This document shows positions 5,752-10,950 of a stretch of 12,147 nt of DNA, piece by piece. The position numbers and the translations under genes are program-made. The notes beneath the pieces were generated by a model. It was given only the letters and a program-made list of their open reading frames with translations. It searched no databases and was not told where the DNA came from. Position 1 is the stretch's first letter; the number at the start of each line of letters is the position of its first letter. The stretch is taken from contig NZ_CP124592.1 in the NCBI RefSeq assembly GCF_038095555.1, positions 1 to 12,147 on the forward strand. The letters run 5' to 3'. Source of the stretch: Macrococcoides psychrotolerans. GTDB taxonomy: Bacteria > Bacillota > Bacilli > Staphylococcales > Staphylococcaceae.

Positions 5752-6085
5752 AATTATTACTAAAAAATAACTTAATTTCTTCATCTTTGATAAAATAATA
5801 TGCCATTTTCCCTTTTTTATAAAAATCAAGAACATCATTTTTATACAATAATCTAAGATGATGAGATGTAGAAGCCACACTCATATCTAGAATGATAGCA
5901 ATATCACAGACACAAAGTTCTTTTTCACTCAGTAAAGACAATACAATTTTTAATTTTTTTTCATCGCATATTTTTTGAAAAATATTAAGTAATCTTTGCG
6001 ACTTCTCAATTTTTAAAAAATCTAACGCTTTGTCCACTTTATCTTCATGAACACATACTATGTCACAAGTAATAGATTTATTCAT
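5750..6085 (-). CDS. cadX: Cadmium-responsive ArsR/SmtB-family repressor CadX
   Basis: This 111-residue regulator is a winged-helix ArsR-family protein that releases its operator when it binds Cd(II) or related metals. It carries the CadC-type thiolate site with Cys7 and Cys11 near the N-terminus and Cys58 and Cys60 in ELCVCDIA, the same positions as in pI258 CadC. The recognition helix is SVASTSHHLRLLYKNDVL (69-86). It follows cadD by 19 bp, the arrangement known from staphylococcal cadDX plasmids such as pLUG10. In those systems CadX is needed along with CadD for full resistance. Two operator-like inverted repeats lie in front of cadD. Complete, with a terminator directly after it. Confidence 0.92.
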   Translation of the reverse strand: MNKSITCDIVCVHEDKVDKALDFLKIEKSQRLLNIFQKICDEKKLKIVLSLLSEKELCVCDIAIILDMSVASTSHHLRLLYKNDVLDFYKKGKMAYYFIKDEEIKLFFSNN

Positions 6086-6104
6086 TTAATTTCAACACCC
6101 TTAT

Positions 6105-6722
6105 CTAAAATAAAAATCCTAAAATTGTTTGAATAGTGTCATTTTCAATAATAATAAATAAACCTAAAGCTATATAAATAACAGCCATTATCCAACGACT
6201 ATACTTCTCAATAGTACCACCAATTCCAGGTATATTAGCAATTTTTTGAGCTGTAAAAACTAATACAAATATCAACACTAAAAATGTAATAAGTGTAACT
6301 ATTAGATTTGACATATTAAGTGAAACAAAATATGGAACAAACAATCCAATGTTATCAGCACCACAACTTGCGATAGTCACTAATGCCACAGTTCCTATTA
6401 ATTTTGATAATCCTTTTTTATCCAATTCTTTTTTTGCTCTTTTTTCACCAGCACAATCGTCATATAATGCTGCTTTAACACCGAAATAAATTGGTATTAT
6501 ACCTAGCAATCCTAAGATCCATTTCTCTGGAACATAATTTAATACGAAAGCTAAAAATAAACTTACTAATATTAAAATAATAGAACCTAGATATTGTCCA
6601 ATATAGATGTTTCTATATTCTTTCTTTGTGCTAGCTCTAGCAAAGAAAATTAATAAAATAACTAATAAGTCTACAGCAGTTGCTGTGTATAAAACAGTAG
6701 CAGTAATAATAGTTTGAAACAC
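6105..6722 (-). CDS. cadD: Cadmium resistance transporter CadD
   Basis: CadD is a 205-residue cytoplasmic-membrane protein of the CadD family that confers cadmium resistance in staphylococci without an ATPase domain. About five hydrophobic segments are visible (near 5-28, 43-62, 68-86, 108-135, 140-158, with a last one at 176-192). Asp18 lies in the first helix, and a conserved IASCGADNIGLFVP segment (117-130) offers Cys120 and Asp123 as likely metal ligands. A charged loop (CAGEKRAKKELDKKG) separates the halves. The start is GTG at 6722 with GAGGTG 5 nt upstream. It is the first gene of the operon with cadX, under a promoter overlapped by an inverted repeat. Confidence 0.93.
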   Translation of the reverse strand: MFQTIITATVLYTATAVDLLVILLIFFARASTKKEYRNIYIGQYLGSIILILVSLFLAFVLNYVPEKWILGLLGIIPIYFGVKAALYDDCAGEKRAKKELDKKGLSKLIGTVALVTIASCGADNIGLFVPYFVSLNMSNLIVTLITFLVLIFVLVFTAQKIANIPGIGGTIEKYSRWIMAVIYIALGLFIIIENDTIQTILGFLF

Positions 6723-6731
6723 AAAAGCACC

Positions 6732-6755
6732 TCATTCAAAAATTCATTTGAATGA
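6732..6755. promoter_or_regulatory. Operator-like inverted repeat 1 (proximal, in the cadD leader)
   Basis: TCATTCAAA (6732-6740) and TTTGAATGA (6747-6755) form a 9-bp inverted repeat just upstream of the cadD ribosome site. The ATTCAA...TTGAAT core is like known ArsR/CadC operators. Confidence 0.6.
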
Positions 6756-6774
6756 AGCTTAACATATCCATCAG

Positions 6775-6813
6775 TAACATTCAAGTATATTTTTGAATGT
6801 TATTTTAACTCAA
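6775..6813 (-). promoter_or_regulatory. cadD promoter with operator 2
   Basis: On the minus strand TTGAGT (6813-6808) and TATACT (6789-6784) are 18 bp apart. A 10-bp perfect inverted repeat, TAACATTCAA/TTGAATGTTA (6775-6784 and 6793-6802), lies over the spacer and the -10 box, so a bound CadX dimer would block RNA polymerase. Confidence 0.72.
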
Positions 6814-6826
6814 TAATTTTTTAATA

Positions 6827-7399
6827 TCACTTAAAGAAACGTGACAACAAGCCACCTTTTTTATTTGTCGTGCTATTACTTTCTTGCTTATCTTCTCTTA
6901 AATCTTTATAAAAGCTATCAACTTTATTTGTATCAGCTTGAGAAGTATCTTCTTTAATCTCATTCAATTCTAATTCAAGAGCCTTTATCTTATCATTGGA
7001 TTGTAATTGTAATGACTGTTGATTGTGTAACAACTGTTGTTGTTGCTTAAGTAATGAGGTCAAGTCTTGCTTATCATCTTGCAATGATTGTATTTGTTTG
7101 TTTTTATCATCAATCATTTGTCTAAGAAGTTCTATTTTATTGTTATTGTTTGATACATCTTGAGTATCATTGTCTTGCTTTGAGCTACTATCATTATTTA
7201 TTAGTTCAGATACATCTACATTCAATGACTTAGCTTTATTATTGAGTATTCTATTTTTAATTGCTTCAACATCATCAGCACTTGAAACATACAAAGTATT
7301 GTCTTGCTTAGTCAGTTCTATTTCCAATTTTTTAGCATTATTAAACACAGTTTGTTTACTTACATTCAATTCATTAGCAAGATCAATACACGATTTCAT
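6827..7399 (-). CDS. par: pSK1-type single-protein plasmid partition protein Par
   Basis: This 190-residue protein matches the layout of pSK1 Par, which stabilises plasmids without a partner ATPase. It has an N-terminal helix-turn-helix (about 4-24, CIDLANELNVSKQTVFNNAK), a low-complexity linker rich in N, D and S (67-86), and a long Q-rich coiled coil (about 87-152). A flexible tail follows, ending in a basic amphipathic tip, KKGGLLSRFFK. ATG at 7399 has AAAGG about 9 nt upstream. The upstream region holds repeated elements, two of which overlap or follow its promoter, so autoregulation as in pSK1 is likely. In pSK1-type plasmids par diverges from a RepA_N-type rep; here it diverges from an Hfq-like gene, which is unusual. 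Confidence 0.85.
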   Translation of the reverse strand: MKSCIDLANELNVSKQTVFNNAKKLEIELTKQDNTLYVSSADDVEAIKNRILNNKAKSLNVDVSELINNDSSSKQDNDTQDVSNNNNKIELLRQMIDDKNKQIQSLQDDKQDLTSLLKQQQQLLHNQQSLQLQSNDKIKALELELNEIKEDTSQADTNKVDSFYKDLREDKQESNSTTNKKGGLLSRFFK

Positions 7400-7414
7400 T
7401 TTATCAATCCTTTA

Positions 7415-7617
7415 TCAATAGTTTGTTAAACGTTTGCCTAATTATATCTAAACTTATTAATCCTTTGACAATCATTTGTTAAGTATCTCAAAGACAATTA
7501 TATCAATACATCTACCTTAATCAAATACAATTATTTATTAAGTTATTCATGACGTGTTAGACAACACTTGATCAAATACTATATTATTTTATCAAGTGTT
7601 TGCCAATGATTTGTTAA
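7415..7617. repeat. Centromere-like repeats upstream of par
   Basis: Four near-identical elements with consensus CAATNATTTGTTAA occur in one orientation at 7416-7429, 7469-7482, 7528-7541 and 7604-7617 (first copies read CAATAGTTTGTTAA and CAATCATTTGTTAA; the third has TTTATTAA). Spacing is 53, 59 and 76 bp. A degenerate copy may lie near 7495. A separate inverted repeat, ACACTTGAT/ATCAAGTGT (7564-7572 and 7591-7599), sits between the third and fourth. In pSK1 the Par-binding centromere is also a repeat cluster just upstream of par. Confidence 0.65.
7441..7471 (-). promoter_or_regulatory. Probable par promoter
   Basis: On the minus strand TTGTCA (7471-7466) and TATAAT (7446-7441) are 19 bp apart. 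One centromere-like repeat overlaps the -35 box and another lies downstream of the start, fitting autorepression by Par. Confidence 0.55.
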
Positions 7618-7791
7618 AGCTTAGCACAGACAACGTACAAGCAACGATAATGTATTTGAATGGTTGTAAAGTCCTAAAGTAGTTTAAAGGCTTGTCAGAA
7701 CGCTTTATTACTCTTATACGGTCCTATTTATGTGTTTATTCAGTAATATTTCTTAGTTATAATTAAAAAAATAAAAGATTGAGGTGATTAT
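7618..7791 (+). promoter_or_regulatory. Upstream region of the Hfq-like gene with candidate promoters
   Basis: TTGTCA (7692-7697) and TATACG (7715-7720) are 17 bp apart. A TATAAT (7758-7763) closer to the gene has only a poor -35 box. The ribosome site GAGGTG is at 7781-7786, five bases before the ATG. Nothing else was recognised in this stretch. Confidence 0.4.
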
Positions 7792-7998
7792 ATGTCTGAG
7801 GAAAAAACAGAGGTAAAAAGAAAGTTTGGTTTTTATCATCGCAAAGGTGAAAAGATTAAAATTGTTTTTACTGACGGAAAAGCTATCACTGGAACATATT
7901 TATTTGCACCACAGTATGAGATTATTATCGAAACAGAAGATGGACGAGAAATAACGATTTTTAAACATGCTGTAAAGTATGTCTATGTCATTGATTAG
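7792..7998 (+). CDS. Plasmid-encoded Hfq-like (Sm-fold) protein
   Basis: This 68-residue protein looks like a divergent Hfq, the ring-forming RNA chaperone that helps small RNAs pair with targets. From residue 21 on, KIKIVFTDGKAITGTYLF and YEIIIETEDGREITIFKHAV follow the five-strand Sm plan. The Sm2-type motif FKHAVKYV corresponds to the YKHAIST signature of bacterial Hfq, and the DGKAITG turn to the Sm1 NG...G turn. The N-terminal helix region is short and basic (EVKRKFGFYHRKGEK) and lacks the usual Hfq start, so RNA specificity may differ. The antitoxin RNA promoter begins right after its stop codon. It diverges from par. A role with the plasmid's antisense RNAs is inference; another small Sm-like beta-barrel protein is the alternative. 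Confidence 0.65.
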   Translation: MSEEKTEVKRKFGFYHRKGEKIKIVFTDGKAITGTYLFAPQYEIIIETEDGREITIFKHAVKYVYVID

Positions 7999-7999
7999 T

Positions 8000-8028
8000 T
8001 TTACAAAGAAAACGAAATGATATATAAT
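8000..8028 (+). promoter_or_regulatory. Antitoxin RNA promoter
   Basis: TTTACA (8000-8005) and TATAAT (8023-8028) are 17 bp apart, predicting a start near 8035, at the left direct repeat. It begins two bases after the Hfq-like stop codon. Confidence 0.8.
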
Positions 8029-8034
8029 GATTTT

Positions 8035-8098
8035 AACAATAAAGATTTCCATAGAAACACCGAACCCCCTAACTGTTCGCGCAGTTAGGGGGTTTTTT
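8035..8098 (+). ncRNA. Type I antitoxin RNA (RNA II of an Fst/pAD1-type locus)
   Basis: A strong promoter and a strong terminator define an RNA of about 64 nt with no ORF, close to the length known for pAD1 RNA II. Its first 20 nt lie in a 22-nt direct repeat (8033-8054) that recurs exactly at 8190-8211 across the toxin start codon. This RNA is therefore complementary to the toxin mRNA at its start codon as well as in the shared convergent end. That is the DRa/DRb arrangement of par pAD1: the antitoxin would pair with the toxin mRNA and block its translation. Confidence 0.8.
8063..8098 (+). terminator. Strong terminator of the antitoxin RNA
   Basis: AACCCCCTAACTG (8063-8075) pairs with CAGTTAGGGGGTT (8082-8094) around a TTCGCG loop and runs into six U residues. 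On the minus strand the U tract is poor, so it is a weaker stop for the toxin mRNA. Confidence 0.9.
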
Positions 8099-8116
8099 AG
8101 GTGCTGGTATGCCGTC

Positions 8117-8209
8117 TTAATCCTTACGTTGATCTAACCAGTGAGAAAACAACGCAAGTGCTACGCCAACATACAATGGCGCAATAACGTTAACAATAAA
8201 GATTTCCAT
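8117..8209 (-). CDS. Fst/PepA1-like type I toxin, 30 residues
   Basis: This short gene encodes a 30-residue hydrophobic peptide. A membrane helix (about 4-23, containing IAPLYVGVALALFSHWL) is followed by a charged tail (DQRKD). The IAP near residues 9-11 and the W and charged end are typical of the Fst family (pAD1 Fst, staphylococcal PepA1), whose peptides damage the cell membrane. The start at 8209 has a full AAGGAGGT site about 9 nt upstream. That site is held in a hairpin on the mRNA (about 8246-8221), and the start region is covered by the direct repeat targeted by the antitoxin RNA. It would kill plasmid-free daughter cells as the antitoxin decays. Confidence is high because peptide, repeats, both RNAs and structures agree. 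Confidence 0.88.
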   Translation of the reverse strand: MEIFIVNVIAPLYVGVALALFSHWLDQRKD

Positions 8210-8257
8210 AGTGATCCACCTCCTTCCATAAGATCTCGCCTATGGAAGTAAAGACGG

Positions 8258-8270
8258 CGTACTCATTATA
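8258..8270 (-). promoter_or_regulatory. Toxin mRNA promoter and 5' end
   Basis: TATAAT on the minus strand (8270-8265) predicts a start near 8258; the -35 box is poor. The predicted first bases GCCGTCTT (8258-8251) are complementary to AAGACGGC directly after the toxin stop (8118-8111), giving a possible 5'-3' closing stem. Confidence 0.6.
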
Positions 8271-8331
8271 CCGAATAACGATGATTTCTTCTAGGTGGCT
8301 TACCTTATCCATTTTATCTCTCAAAAACACG

Positions 8332-8340
8332 TGGCATAAT
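8332..8340 (+). promoter_or_regulatory. Extended -10 promoter of the 115-codon ORF
   Basis: TGGCATAAT gives a TGn-extended -10 box about 33 bp upstream of the ATG. TTACCTTAT (8300-8308) and ATAAGGGTAA (8338-8347) form an imperfect inverted repeat around it, a possible operator. Confidence 0.45.
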
Positions 8341-8372
8341 AAGGGTAACGATAAACATCAGGAGGATATAAG

Positions 8373-8720
8373 ATGACAAATATTGATTATGAAAAAGAAC
8401 TACAAGCATTAGAAGAAAAGCGTGAAAAAGATAAGAAAGAACTTCAGACCTTAAAAGCAGTCTTCGGTAAAGACTTTCCAAGAAAAGAGAACGGTAAATT
8501 CATCTCGTTAGATGAATTCAAACAAAATTATGTGATTGGACATAAGGATCATTCAGGGATCGATCAGCATCAGTTCAGTGCTGTTCAGAATGAACTGAAT
8601 CAGTTAAAAAAGAATTTAAATGCCATTGCGGATGCAATGGACGATTCAAGAGGCTACTGGCATATTAATGATTTAAAGGGGTTAACGCACTGGTTATCAC
8701 AGTTTAGAACGAAGGGCTAA
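8373..8720 (+). CDS. Hypothetical 115-residue coiled-coil protein, mobilisation-linked
   Basis: I do not recognise this protein. It is soluble and charged. Residues 5-30 (YEKELQALEEKREKDKKELQ) and 66-90 (QHQFSAVQNELNQLKKNLNA) are likely coiled-coil helices, separated by a KENGKFISLDEFKQNY segment. The ATG has a perfect AGGAGG site 7 nt upstream. It precedes the hairpin array and mobC and shares their less AT-rich composition, so it probably belongs to the mobilisation module, perhaps as an accessory or structural protein. Its last codons and stop lie in the left arm and loop of a 19-bp hairpin (8689-8735). Confidence 0.7.
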   Translation: MTNIDYEKELQALEEKREKDKKELQTLKAVFGKDFPRKENGKFISLDEFKQNYVIGHKDHSGIDQHQFSAVQNELNQLKKNLNAIADAMDDSRGYWHINDLKGLTHWLSQFRTKG

Positions 8721-9005
8721 ACTGTGATAGCCAGTCTTACAAAAGATACGAGTATACAGTATCTTTTGTATCGAATTGATTGGAATAGGATGACGAAAGT
8801 AGTCAGCATATTCCAATCAATTCGGAGAGGTTTTCTACAAAGATCCATCCAAACATCACATGATGTTTGGATGGATCTTTGTATTTTATATCATCTGTAT
8901 ATTTCGAAGAAATAGACGATGATATAAAACGAAAGGGTTAAGGGAAAAGCTTTTCCCTTACAAGGAGGGGAATGATACTTTGCGAAGCAAATGTATACAT
9001 TCGCA
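8689..9005. repeat. Array of consecutive inverted repeats, probable oriT region
   Basis: Successive hairpins fill this gap: 8689-8707/8717-8735 (19 bp, one mismatch); 8739-8749/8759-8769 (11 bp); 8772-8787/8809-8824 (16 bp); 8837-8858/8861-8882 (22 bp, 2-nt spacer); 8884-8895/8918-8929 with an inner TATTTC/GAAATA stem; a spacer-free 22-bp palindrome at 8939-8960; and TTTGC/GCAAA (8979-8991), next to the palindrome ATGTATACAT. It lies directly upstream of mobCAB, where pC221-type plasmids carry oriT. I could not recognise a nic site from memory. No ORF here is credible. Confidence 0.65.
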
Positions 9006-9041
9006 CTGCTTGACCAAAACATTTTTTCGTGCAATTTATGG

Positions 9042-9047
9042 TATAAT
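9042..9047 (+). promoter_or_regulatory. Probable mob operon promoter
   Basis: TATAAT with an upstream TGG gives an extended -10 box. TTGACC at 9010-9015 is too far away (26 bp) to be its -35. The predicted start is near 9054, leaving a leader of about 190 nt. Confidence 0.55.
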
Positions 9048-9053
9048 TGAGAT

Positions 9054-9240
9054 AAACATCGTGACAGAACAATTGGACAATAAATGTTTTGTGTTCTTGT
9101 GATGTGATGGCTGTTGTTAATCTCAAATGCGAGCGAATAGTGAGACATTTGGATTTACAACAATCGTGTGAATGTCTGCGACTGAATAGGGAGCAGTCTG
9201 AACCGATACATCACATCGCTTCGGCACGGAGTGGCGTAAA
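9054..9240 (+). other. Structured leader of the mob operon
   Basis: GATGTGATG (9101-9109) can pair with CATCACATC (9209-9217), enclosing TGTTGT...ACAACA (9112-9117/9157-9162) with an inner CAAATG/CATTTG stem, and GACTG/CAGTC (9180-9184/9194-9198). AGACATT (9143-9149) can instead pair with AATGTCT (9171-9177), so two folds compete. It could be a control element or part of the transfer origin. Confidence 0.45.
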
Positions 9241-9242
9241 AA

Positions 9243-9686
9243 ATGACGAATGAATATGAGCTATTTTTTACAGAATGGAGGGACGAACAAGTGAGCGAGG
9301 CAAAGAAAAAATCAAAGATTATTTCTTTCCGAGTGAACGCAGATGAATATGATGTGATCGCTGGTACAGCTTCAAGTGCCAACTTGAACATCACATCATA
9401 TTTAAAGGCGCGCGCATTAGGAGGGAAGATTCATCGTCCACTGATGAAGTCAGAGGATATTCAGAGTATCTTACCACCACTTTCAAAATTATCCGGAGAG
9501 ATCAGTAGAGTAGGGAACAATATGAATCAGTCGACACGTGCTTTAAAAGCTTTAGCACGTGAACCCTATGTTGGTGCTGTAGAATTGAATGCGATTAAAA
9601 AGCTGACAGAAGAATTTCAGGCATCTCAGCATGAATTTGAACGACTTCAGAATGAGGTGCATCAGATATGGCACAGACTAAAGTAG
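9243..9686 (+). CDS. mobC: Mobilisation accessory protein MobC
   Basis: This 147-residue protein is of the MobC family, which binds near oriT and helps the relaxase open the DNA. Residues 25-60 (KIISFRVNADEYDVIAG then NITSYLKARALG) are the typical ribbon-helix-helix-like DNA-binding part. The later segment LSKLSGEISRVGNNMNQ (79-95) is the conserved MobC signature. The C-terminus is helical and charged. ATG at 9243 has GGAG 12 nt upstream. It is the first gene of the mob operon and overlaps mobA by 19 bp, indicating coupled translation. Confidence 0.87.
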   Translation: MTNEYELFFTEWRDEQVSEAKKKSKIISFRVNADEYDVIAGTASSANLNITSYLKARALGGKIHRPLMKSEDIQSILPPLSKLSGEISRVGNNMNQSTRALKALAREPYVGAVELNAIKKLTEEFQASQHEFERLQNEVHQIWHRLK

Positions 9687-10765
9687 CATCCTCTAGAAGT
9701 GCCACCGCATCCATCAAATACGGGCGTGATGGTAAAGATAAGGACACACAGGAGAAGAAGTGTATCGCAATGTCTGGGATCAACTGTGATCCGAGTAACG
9801 CTGAATATGAATTTCGTGTCGTGAGGAAAGCGTTCAACAAGGCGAAGGACGAAGGCAAGGATATTCAGGCGCATATCATTGAACAGTCCTTTAAAGGACG
9901 TGACATTGATCCTTTTGAAGTCAATCAGATGGGATATGAACTGGCCGAACGGCTGAATGCAGAACTCGGAGGGGGCTTTCAGGCCGTCGTCTATACACAT
10001 GGCAATACAGACAACTATCATAATCACATCGTGTTTAATGCGGTAAATTTAGAGGATGGCCACAAATATCACTGTTATCAGGAAAAGAAGATCATCGAAC
10101 GCATCAATGATGCGGTTGTACAGGAACATGGTTATCCCGTCATTGAAAAGTATAAGGAACGTGGCACATCGGTCACGATTAAAGAACAGAAACTCAAGGA
10201 TAAAGGCGAATATATATGGAAAGATGATCTAAGAGCACGAATCGATCAGGCATTCGAAAAAACAAAGGATAGCCTTCATTTCGATTTAGAGCGCTTTAAG
10301 GCGCATCTAACCGATCTAGGTGTCAACATAATGGAAAGATTCAATCAGAAGCAACAGATGACCCGTTTTTCATACGATTTTATCGACCGGGATGGTAAGA
10401 AACGTATCATACGTGAAAAAAATTTAGGAGTTGATTATGGTGCCGAGGGAATCCAATACGGACTGGAGCAGGAACGAGAATCTTATGAACGATTTAAACG
10501 ACAATCAGGATTCACATCTCTCCCAGCAGGTCGTACAGCTAACGCTGAAGTACCAGAAAGCAGAGATCGCATTCAACAGTATGCACGACAAGTACTTGAC
10601 GCTCGTATCAGAGATGCAGGAGATGAAACGCTACAACGAGACACTCAAACAGGAGATGCGCACGGTCATCAACGAAAATCGAACACTCAAGACCGAACTT
10701 CAGAAGACCATCCAACACAGCCAGGACAAGATAGACGACATGACCGTGGTGGATTTGAACGCTGA
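9668..10765 (+). CDS. mobA: MobA relaxase (MOB-P, pC221/pS194 type)
   Basis: MobA nicks oriT and stays covalently bound to the DNA strand that is transferred. This 365-residue protein has the order of the staphylococcal relaxases. Tyr18 in SASIKYGRD-like context (TASIKYGRD) is the candidate nicking residue. AHIIEQSFKGRDIDP (68-82) is a conserved strand, and THGNTDNYHNHIVFNAV (110-126) holds the metal-binding histidines H111, H118 and H120. The C-terminal third is charged and low-complexity (TQTGDAHGHQRKSNTQ), as is usual. ATG at 9668 has GAGGTG 7 nt upstream inside mobC. From 10437 the 3' end is also read in another frame as mobB. Transfer would need a helper conjugative element, since no type IV secretion genes are present. 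Confidence 0.93.
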   Translation: MAQTKVASSRSATASIKYGRDGKDKDTQEKKCIAMSGINCDPSNAEYEFRVVRKAFNKAKDEGKDIQAHIIEQSFKGRDIDPFEVNQMGYELAERLNAELGGGFQAVVYTHGNTDNYHNHIVFNAVNLEDGHKYHCYQEKKIIERINDAVVQEHGYPVIEKYKERGTSVTIKEQKLKDKGEYIWKDDLRARIDQAFEKTKDSLHFDLERFKAHLTDLGVNIMERFNQKQQMTRFSYDFIDRDGKKRIIREKNLGVDYGAEGIQYGLEQERESYERFKRQSGFTSLPAGRTANAEVPESRDRIQQYARQVLDARIRDAGDETLQRDTQTGDAHGHQRKSNTQDRTSEDHPTQPGQDRRHDRGGFER

Positions 10766-10949
10766 AAGTCTTAGACGGGACGTCTTAACGGATCTGAAGA
10801 GAGAGATGAAGTCTGAAATAGAGATGCATCAGACGGAGCTGAATCATAGCTACCTCAGGACAAAGCTTATCCTGAACTATATCCCCGTCATCATCAGTTT
10901 GATCTTTGTGATATTCACCATCTATTATCTTATGACAGGGATGCATTAG
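10437..10949 (+). CDS. mobB: Mobilisation protein MobB, overlapping the end of mobA
   Basis: The frame overlaps the last 329 bp of mobA. The protein (170 residues from ATG 10437) has a long coiled coil (about 25-110, for example EMQEMKRYNETLKQEM) and a C-terminal membrane helix (LILNYIPVIISLIFVIFTIY). This is the MobB layout in pC221-type plasmids, where mobB also begins inside mobA. ATG 10437 is chosen because AGGAG lies 6 nt upstream; ATG 10485 (MNDLND) is the alternative with a weaker site. It may anchor the relaxosome at the membrane or to a coupling protein, a role that is inferred. Confidence 0.82.
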   Translation: MVPRESNTDWSRNENLMNDLNDNQDSHLSQQVVQLTLKYQKAEIAFNSMHDKYLTLVSEMQEMKRYNETLKQEMRTVINENRTLKTELQKTIQHSQDKIDDMTVVDLNAESLRRDVLTDLKREMKSEIEMHQTELNHSYLRTKLILNYIPVIISLIFVIFTIYYLMTGMH

Positions 10950-10950
10950 G

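Larger units (their letters stand above)
8033..8211. repeat. Direct repeats DRb (8033-8054) and DRa (8190-8211)
   Basis: The same 22 bases occur twice, 157 bp apart. One copy begins the antitoxin RNA and the other covers the first seven codons of the toxin and its ATG. In par pAD1 such repeats provide the antisense contact between two convergently transcribed RNAs. Confidence 0.85.

Noticed and set aside
5692..5880. 62-codon minus-strand ORF overlapping cadX
   Set aside because: It is an alternative frame of cadX and its terminator, while CadX itself has a clear family match.
7621..7632. TTAGCACAGA shared with the IS30 element upstream region
   Set aside because: Only ten bases match and no neighbouring IS sequence follows, so chance is the simplest explanation.
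8724..9394. Several small ORFs on both strands across the hairpin array and mob leader
   Set aside because: They arise from inverted repeats and lack ribosome sites or protein-like composition; the region is better explained as oriT and leader.
9595..10027. Minus-strand ORFs opposite mobC and mobA
   Set aside because: They mirror the codon pattern of well-supported mob genes and have no independent support.
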